Of a DNA stretch of 27,075 bases, positions 22,588 through 27,075 are shown in pieces. The position numbers were made by a program, and so were the translations under genes. Numbering within the stretch: position 1 is the stretch's first letter; every line of letters starts with the position of its first letter. Source of the DNA: JAPLYB01 sp964500015 (lineage in GTDB: Archaea > Nanobdellota > Nanobdellia > Pacearchaeales > UBA284); NCBI GenBank assembly GCA_964500015.1, contig CAZCMN010000014.1:1-27075 (forward strand), read 5' to 3'. Under the pieces are notes generated by a model, which ran no database searches, was not told the origin of the DNA, and saw only the letters and a list, made by a program, of their open reading frames with translations.

Positions 22588-22647
22588 AATACTTAAAAAC
22601 TTTCAGTTTTTGGTATTCCGAAAATGTGAAGCATTTTCCAGAATATT
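22588..22647 (+). repeat. Double-hairpin element at the 5' end of a surface protein gene
   Basis: AAAAACT/AGTTTTT, linker GGTATTCC, GAAAATG/CATTTTC, end CAGAATATT. The outer ends AATACTT and GAATATT also show partial symmetry. A GTG in its second loop (22626) opens a frame running into the downstream gene. Confidence 0.85.
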
Positions 22648-22682
22648 TAAAAACTCTTTTCTCCTCTAAAAAACAAGAAAAG

Positions 22683-25622
22683 ATGGTAGTTATACAGAAG
22701 ATAGATCACAGAAGGAAAGGCGAGAGAAATCTATTTTTTTCTTTAAAAATAATCCCGTTTTTTGTCTTAGCAGTGATTATAATGCTTTTGGTTTTTGATA
22801 ATAATATTCTTAATAAAAATGAAGAGATAATCAGCGGAAAAACTAATGAACAAATTAATGAAAAGATAACTGAGGGAATTAGCGGAAATATTATCAGTAA
22901 TATTGAATTGTCAGAAAATAATTATCGTAGTGATGATCCTATCAGAGGAAAATTAAATATTCTTTTTAATTCTAGTGATTTCTTGCCTTGGAATACAACT
23001 GTTTCTTTAAAATTTCTTGGTTCATGTCCAGCATATTACACTTGTGAAGATGGTTCTGTGATTCCATGGGTAGATGAAAACTGTACAACAATTGATCCTG
23101 AGCCATGGGCAATTTGTGATGGTTCAATGAAAATTTATAATTGTGCTGGTTCTTCTGGATATGGAAAAAAATGCTGTTCAAGTTCAGGAGTTGATGGAAA
23201 AAATTATTATAATTTATGGTGTCCAAATACACCAGGTTATGAACCTATTTTAGGTTTGGGTTTTTGTGGTGATTCTTGTACAGATGATGTTAAAATTACA
23301 AATACATTATTATATTTTGTAAGTAAGTCTACTACTCCTCTTAAGGGAAATTTTACAAATGGGACCTATAGGAATAATGGAAATACGCTTATTTTTAATA
23401 GTCAAGGAGAAGGATTTGGTTCTTGCAATAATGGTAATAATGGCATGGGGGGAAGTGGCTATGCAATATTATATTTAACTGGAAGATGGATATTTCCACA
23501 AAATTATCTTTGTATTAAAACAGGAAACATGTGTATAAATAATACTGGTATTTATATTGATTTTTGTGGTACTGATAACAATTATCCTCCTAGAGTAGTA
23601 CAACCTTATGCTTGTTCAGGTTCTAGTTGTGTTTTAAGTTATCCTTATTCATGTCTTTTTGGTTACATTTGTGTAAATGGCACTTGTGTACCACAAAATC
23701 CAACATGTACTGATTCTGATGGAGGTATAAATAAATCTATAAAAGGAACCTGCAATCCCGGAGGAATTTTCCCAGTTTTATATACAGATTATTGTTTATT
23801 ATCTCCAGAAACAGGAATGCCATTTGTTAATGAATATTACTGTGATAACACTGATAAATGTTCATTAACTCTACTTTCTTGTGAACAAGGCTGCACTGAT
23901 GGAGCTTGTTTATCACAAAATCCAACATGTACTGATTCTGATGGGGGTATAAATAAATCTGTAAAAGGAATTTGTACTTCAGGAGGAAATTCACACACAG
24001 ATTATTGTTTATTAAATTCAAGTACACATTCTGTTAATGAATTTTATTGTGATACTACTAGTGATACAAATGACAAATGCGTATCAACTCAACTTCCTTG
24101 TGAACAAGGCTGCACTGATGGGGCTTGTATTTCTTCTCAACAAACATGTACTGATTCTGATGGAGGTATAAATAAATCTATAAAAGGAACCTGCAATCCC
24201 GGAGGAATTTTCCCAGTTTTATATACAGATTATTGTTTATTATCTCCAGAAACAGGAATGCCATTTGTTAATGAATATTACTGTGATAACACTGATAAAT
24301 GTTCATTAACTCTACTTTCTTGTGAATCTAATTGTATAAGTGGCGCTTGTGTGCAAATTCCTTTTTGCAATAAAATTGGGAAGGTTTGTATGAATAACAC
24401 TGGAAATTATACTGACCAATGCAATGGAAATGAACTACAACCCTATTATTGTTCAGACTATAAATGTATTTTAAGTAATTTTTCATATTCATGCCCTCCT
24501 GAGACTTATTGCAGTTATGGGGAATGTATTAATGTAGAAAACTCATCTTGTAGTGGATGGAATAATATTTATGAAATTCCTTTGAATAATCTAAATTTAG
24601 ATCTTCCATCTAGGGGGGGAACTTATTCACTGGTTTTAGAATTTAATTGGAATAATTCTGTATTTTATTATACTGATTCTGATATTTTCATTTTCCCGAG
24701 ACATAAAGAATGTATAGATGATGTTTGTAAATATGTTGATGGGGAAGGAGAAGATGAATGTAATTCTAATTCAGCTTGTTATTCTAATTGCCAAACAAAT
24801 TGGTTTTGTACTAATTTTGGTTCATGTGTTAGCGGGTGGCAATCTAGAACTTGTACTGATTTAAATGGTTGTGGAATAATTACTGGAAAACCAGTTGAAC
24901 AACAAACATGTTCTTGTGTTTCTAGCTGGAGTTGTTCTTGGCAGCCTTGCATTTCTGGAAATATGCAAAATAAAGTTTGTTCTGATATAATGAATTGTAA
25001 TCCAAGTAATATTTCTTATATAAGTGAATCAAGAAATTGTTGTATTGATGAATGGGATTGTGGAAAATGGTCTTCATGTTCAAATGGATTACAAACAAGA
25101 ACCTGTAGTGAAACAACAGGTTGTGGAACATCATTTAATAAACCTAATGAACAAAAAAACTGCAGTTCTACTGGAAATTTTCCATGGTGGATTATAATTG
25201 TTATTGCATTGGTGATAATTATTGGAGTTTTAGTACTAATATTATTTTTGAAGAAAAAAACACCAGGTAATAGATTTGCTGGGGGATATAACCCTGAATC
25301 TTATGAATCAAATTATCCTTCAAATCCTTCAGATTCACTAGGATATACAAGACCTTTTGAACCAAGAGAACAACAAAGACCAATAGAGAGACAACAGCCA
25401 ACAAGACAATTTGAACCAAGACAACCAACAAGACAATTTTCAAGACCTGTTAGACAAACAAGACAAGAGAATTATCCACAACAACTTTCTCAATCTGATT
25501 CAGATTATGGTTCTGATTTAAGTTCAAAAAGATATGTTAAAAAATCTGGACCTAAGTCAAGAAAAGTTTCTAAAAGAAAAGAAGAATCTTCAGATGAAGA
25601 TATTCCTTTGCCTTCTGATTAA
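22683..25622 (+). CDS. Large cysteine-rich surface protein with thrombospondin-1-like repeats and cytoplasmic tail
   Basis: A 979-residue protein from the ATG at 22683; a GTG 57 nt earlier lies in a repeat hairpin and has no ribosome site. A membrane helix follows a basic N-terminus (about 20-40). The outside part is cysteine-rich and contains three copies of a block of about 60-75 residues (TCTDSDGGINKS..., YTDYCLL, CEQGCTDGAC), two of them identical at DNA level. Three thrombospondin type 1-like motifs follow (W-x-C-x-x-x-x-S-C, QSRTC and QTRTC; the clearest is WDCGKWSSCSNGLQTRTC). A second membrane helix (about 833-856) leads to a cytoplasmic tail of about 120 residues rich in Gln/Arg/Pro (PTRQFEPRQ) and ending in basic and acidic clusters. 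A receptor-like or adhesion role is inferred. Confidence 0.75.
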   Translation: MVVIQKIDHRRKGERNLFFSLKIIPFFVLAVIIMLLVFDNNILNKNEEIISGKTNEQINEKITEGISGNIISNIELSENNYRSDDPIRGKLNILFNSSDFLPWNTTVSLKFLGSCPAYYTCEDGSVIPWVDENCTTIDPEPWAICDGSMKIYNCAGSSGYGKKCCSSSGVDGKNYYNLWCPNTPGYEPILGLGFCGDSCTDDVKITNTLLYFVSKSTTPLKGNFTNGTYRNNGNTLIFNSQGEGFGSCNNGNNGMGGSGYAILYLTGRWIFPQNYLCIKTGNMCINNTGIYIDFCGTDNNYPPRVVQPYACSGSSCVLSYPYSCLFGYICVNGTCVPQNPTCTDSDGGINKSIKGTCNPGGIFPVLYTDYCLLSPETGMPFVNEYYCDNTDKCSLTLLSCEQGCTDGACLSQNPTCTDSDGGINKSVKGICTSGGNSHTDYCLLNSSTHSVNEFYCDTTSDTNDKCVSTQLPCEQGCTDGACISSQQTCTDSDGGINKSIKGTCNPGGIFPVLYTDYCLLSPETGMPFVNEYYCDNTDKCSLTLLSCESNCISGACVQIPFCNKIGKVCMNNTGNYTDQCNGNELQPYYCSDYKCILSNFSYSCPPETYCSYGECINVENSSCSGWNNIYEIPLNNLNLDLPSRGGTYSLVLEFNWNNSVFYYTDSDIFIFPRHKECIDDVCKYVDGEGEDECNSNSACYSNCQTNWFCTNFGSCVSGWQSRTCTDLNGCGIITGKPVEQQTCSCVSSWSCSWQPCISGNMQNKVCSDIMNCNPSNISYISESRNCCIDEWDCGKWSSCSNGLQTRTCSETTGCGTSFNKPNEQKNCSSTGNFPWWIIIVIALVIIIGVLVLILFLKKKTPGNRFAGGYNPESYESNYPSNPSDSLGYTRPFEPREQQRPIERQQPTRQFEPRQPTRQFSRPVRQTRQENYPQQLSQSDSDYGSDLSSKRYVKKSGPKSRKVSKRKEESSDEDIPLPSD
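23703..24326 (+). repeat. Three in-gene repeats; first and third identical over 183 bp
   Basis: 23703-23885 and 24144-24326 read identically over 183 bp. The middle copy (from 23925) shares the start and end but is diverged and re-spaced in between. This points to recent duplication or gene conversion in the cysteine-rich ectodomain. Confidence 0.85.
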
Positions 25623-25651
25623 AAGAAAAATGAGTTAAGTAAAAAGCTAAC

Positions 25652-25749
25652 TGCGCAGATGCTCAAAATGAACCATTTTGGGCACGCTAAAAAACTCATG
25701 TTTTTTTAGCGCAACGTTGTTTTTGCTCTCGAGCAAAAATCCTGCAAGA
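25652..25749 (+). repeat. Branched ACAACGTTGT repeat, copy 3, interrupted by a double-hairpin element
   Basis: The host parts TGCGCAG (25652-25658) and CAACGTTGT...ATCCTGCAAGA (25712-25749) match copies 1 and 2. About 53 nt (25659-25711: CAAAATG/CATTTTG, linker GGGCACGC, CTAAAAAAC/GTTTTTTTAG) lie between them. The second host stem, TTTTTGCTC/GAGCAAAAA, again differs but pairs. It lies between two convergent genes. Confidence 0.88.
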
Positions 25750-25781
25750 ATTAACTTTATTTACATTTACATCCAGACTTT

Positions 25782-26180
25782 TTATTTTGTATTCAAGCAA
25801 TTAACTATTATTGTCCTGTCCCTTGGGCCGTTAAATTCACAGAACATTATTCCTTGCCATTTTCCAAGCATTAATCTGTTATGCTGAATAGGAATTGTTA
25901 TACTTGGTTTGATAATAGAGGCTTTTACATGGGCATCTCCATTTCCATCTACAACATCATGCTTCCAGCAGTTTTTTGGAATTTGTTTTCTTAAATATTC
26001 TAAAAAATCTTCGCAAACTTTTTCATCACAATTTTCATTTATAGTTACTGCTGCTGTTGCATGTGGAATAAAAATATTGCATAAGCCTTCTTTTATAGAG
26101 TGTCTTGAAACTAAAGCTTGAATTTGAGATGTGATGTTTATGATTTCTTCTCTTTTTGTTGTTTTTAGATTAAATTGCAT
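25782..26180 (-). CDS. YjbQ/UPF0047 family protein
   Basis: A 132-residue protein of the widespread YjbQ (UPF0047) family. Conserved motifs are IFIPHATAAVTINEN, GNGDAHVKASIIKPS, and LGKWQGIMFCEFNGPRDR, near the usual full length of about 135-140. Some members show thiamine-phosphate synthase-like activity in assays, but the physiological role is unclear. The His and Asp/Glu residues of the conserved pocket are present. It is cytoplasmic, transcribed divergently from the RNase P gene and convergent with the cysteine-rich surface gene. Confidence 0.9.
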   Translation of the reverse strand: MQFNLKTTKREEIINITSQIQALVSRHSIKEGLCNIFIPHATAAVTINENCDEKVCEDFLEYLRKQIPKNCWKHDVVDGNGDAHVKASIIKPSITIPIQHNRLMLGKWQGIMFCEFNGPRDRTIIVNCLNTK

Positions 26181-26233
26181 AAAGTTGTTAAGTGTAAATC
26201 TTTATTAAGGTTTTTGTTTTACTAGTTTAGAGG

Positions 26234-26252
26234 TAATTATTAAAAATAATTA
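26234..26252. promoter_or_regulatory. Palindrome just upstream of the RNase P protein gene
   Basis: TAATTATT and AATAATTA flank AAA, a perfect 8-bp inverted repeat ending two bases before the ATG. It lies in the 74-nt divergent promoter region. It could be an operator or an AT-rich initiator; this is inference. Confidence 0.35.
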
Positions 26253-26254
26253 AG

Positions 26255-26842
26255 ATGATAGACCTATTTTTAGGAGAAGAAAGTAAAGGAATTCAAGAAA
26301 AATCAAAGAAGCTTGGCTTTTCTGAAGTTTTATTTGTTAAGCCAATAATAGTTATGAAAGATTTTGATAAGCTTGAAAAGTATGATTGTTGTTTAATAAA
26401 GACTGATAATATTGAAATGCTTAGAAGAATGATTGATAAATCTGCTAGTTTCTCAAAAAAAATAATTGTGTTGGGAACAACAAACGAGATTAATAGGCTA
26501 GCTTTAGAAAATAAAAAAGTTTTTGCTTTGTTAGATTCAGGATATGGGAGAAAAAAAGATTTTTTAGATTCAAGAGATTCTGGATTAAATCAAGTTTTAT
26601 GCAAGATAGCTAAACAAGGAAATAAAAAAATATTAGTAAGTTTAGATTCTTTAAGGGATGAAAAATCATTGGGTAGGACTTTGCAGAATTTTAGATTATG
26701 CAAAAAGTTTGGAACAGAGATTCAGATGGTTAACCTTTGTTTTTTTGGTTCATCAGATGAAATGAAGAGTGCTTTTGAGTTGAAAGAAGTTGAGAGAGTT
26801 TTGAAGAGTCATGAGCATTTTGAAAGAAATAAGTTATATTAG
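26255..26842 (+). CDS. rnp3: RNase P protein component 3 (Rpp30 family)
   Basis: A 195-residue protein resembling archaeal Rnp3/Rpp30, a TIM-barrel-like subunit of RNase P that pairs with Pop5 and aids the RNA catalyst in 5' tRNA maturation. It has the expected order: MIDLFLGEESKGIQEKSKKLGF, a central strand region, the family-typical DSRDSGLNQVLCKIAK, and a helical end (ELKEVERVLKSHEHFE). It is slightly shorter than many archaeal versions (about 205-230), which fits a reduced genome. Identification rests on motif order rather than a search. It is divergent from the YjbQ gene. Confidence 0.75.
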   Translation: MIDLFLGEESKGIQEKSKKLGFSEVLFVKPIIVMKDFDKLEKYDCCLIKTDNIEMLRRMIDKSASFSKKIIVLGTTNEINRLALENKKVFALLDSGYGRKKDFLDSRDSGLNQVLCKIAKQGNKKILVSLDSLRDEKSLGRTLQNFRLCKKFGTEIQMVNLCFFGSSDEMKSAFELKEVERVLKSHEHFERNKLY

Positions 26843-26843
26843 G

Positions 26844-27075
26844 TTATACTAAAACCTCTTTTTCTTCTGTCCATTTTCCATAATAAACACTTAATATTTC
26901 TGCTGGTTCATTTGATTTGTTTTGATAATTATGAACTTCATTACATACATGGCGAGGATACCTCTGCTTTTAAGCAGAGCGAGGAATCGCCATCACCAAA
27001 TAAATTTAATTCTATAAGTTTTTGAATATTCAGAGGGTAAATGCTACCCTCTTGAATTAAATCTCGCTTAGCGTG
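26844..27075 (-). pseudogene. Interrupted reading frame with a 41-nt palindrome at the break (partial)
   Basis: On the minus strand one frame enters from the window edge (HAKRDLIQEGSIYPLNIQKL... IELNLFGDG) and runs into palindrome sequence before stopping at 26941-26943. A second frame, shifted, carries on after the palindrome (HVCNEVHNYQNKSNEP... YYGKWTEEKEVLV) to a stop at 26844-26846. Removing about 40 nt would join them. The palindrome (26951-26991) has outer GGCGA/TCGCC and inner CTCTGCTT/AAGCAGAG. The protein family was not recognised. A programmed frameshift or two unrelated frames are alternatives. Confidence 0.4.
26951..26991. repeat. Palindromic element in a coding frame
   Basis: GGCGA...TCGCC encloses CTCTGCTT, two bases, and AAGCAGAG, with a GCGAGGA direct repeat on either side of the inner stem. 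It is more GC-rich than its surroundings. Confidence 0.6.

Overview
The window looks like a very AT-rich archaeal genome, most likely a DPANN lineage of the Woesearchaeota/Pacearchaeota kind. Evidence is an archaeal RNase P protein (Rpp30/Rnp3), archease plus RtcB, a KaiC/ArlH-like ATPase, pilins with class III signal peptides, TATA-box promoters with very short leaders, and large N-glycosylation-rich surface proteins anchored at both ends. The lineage is inferred from protein families and composition, not from a marker gene. No rRNA, tRNA or CRISPR array was found.

Layout. (1) 1-6692, minus strand: a run of pilin-like genes. In transcription order these are a pilin with an in-frame repeat insertion, two small pilin-like proteins, a 1208-residue von Willebrand A (VWA) protein with a predicted beta-propeller inside its VWA domain, and a partial gene leaving the window. 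(2) 6820-13560, plus strand: a membrane-bound cyclophilin-like protein that lacks its catalytic arginine, an ArlI/TadA-type secretion ATPase, two ArlJ/TadC-type membrane platform proteins, a possible structured RNA, and a KaiC-like ATPase. (3) 13561-14860: a probable major pilin on the minus strand between two repeat-filled non-coding stretches. (4) 14861-19089, plus strand: a hicBA toxin-antitoxin pair, two more pilin-like genes, archease, an alpha/beta hydrolase and rtcB. (5) 19154-25622: two large surface proteins either side of a formyltransferase-fold protein. (6) 25782-27075: a YjbQ-family protein (minus), RNase P component 3 (plus) and the remains of an interrupted reading frame.

Together the ATPase, two platform proteins, KaiC-like protein and eight pilin-like proteins form most of an archaeal type IV pilus machine. 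The giant VWA protein is a candidate tip adhesin. The prepilin peptidase is not in the window. Archease and RtcB are known partners in RNA ligation.

The most unusual content is non-coding. At least twelve copies of a 50-60 nt double-hairpin element lie between genes, with arm sequences that change while pairing is kept, a conserved linker (consensus near GGCACGCC) and nearly uniform orientation. Some sit inside other repeats: one 125-nt element at 5458-5582 recurs at 13602-13836 with two double-hairpin elements inserted. Another has inserted into a second repeat family (core ACAACGTTGT). One sits in frame, adding exactly 17 codons to the start of a pilin gene. This looks like a mobile palindromic element system whose mobilising enzyme is not in the window.
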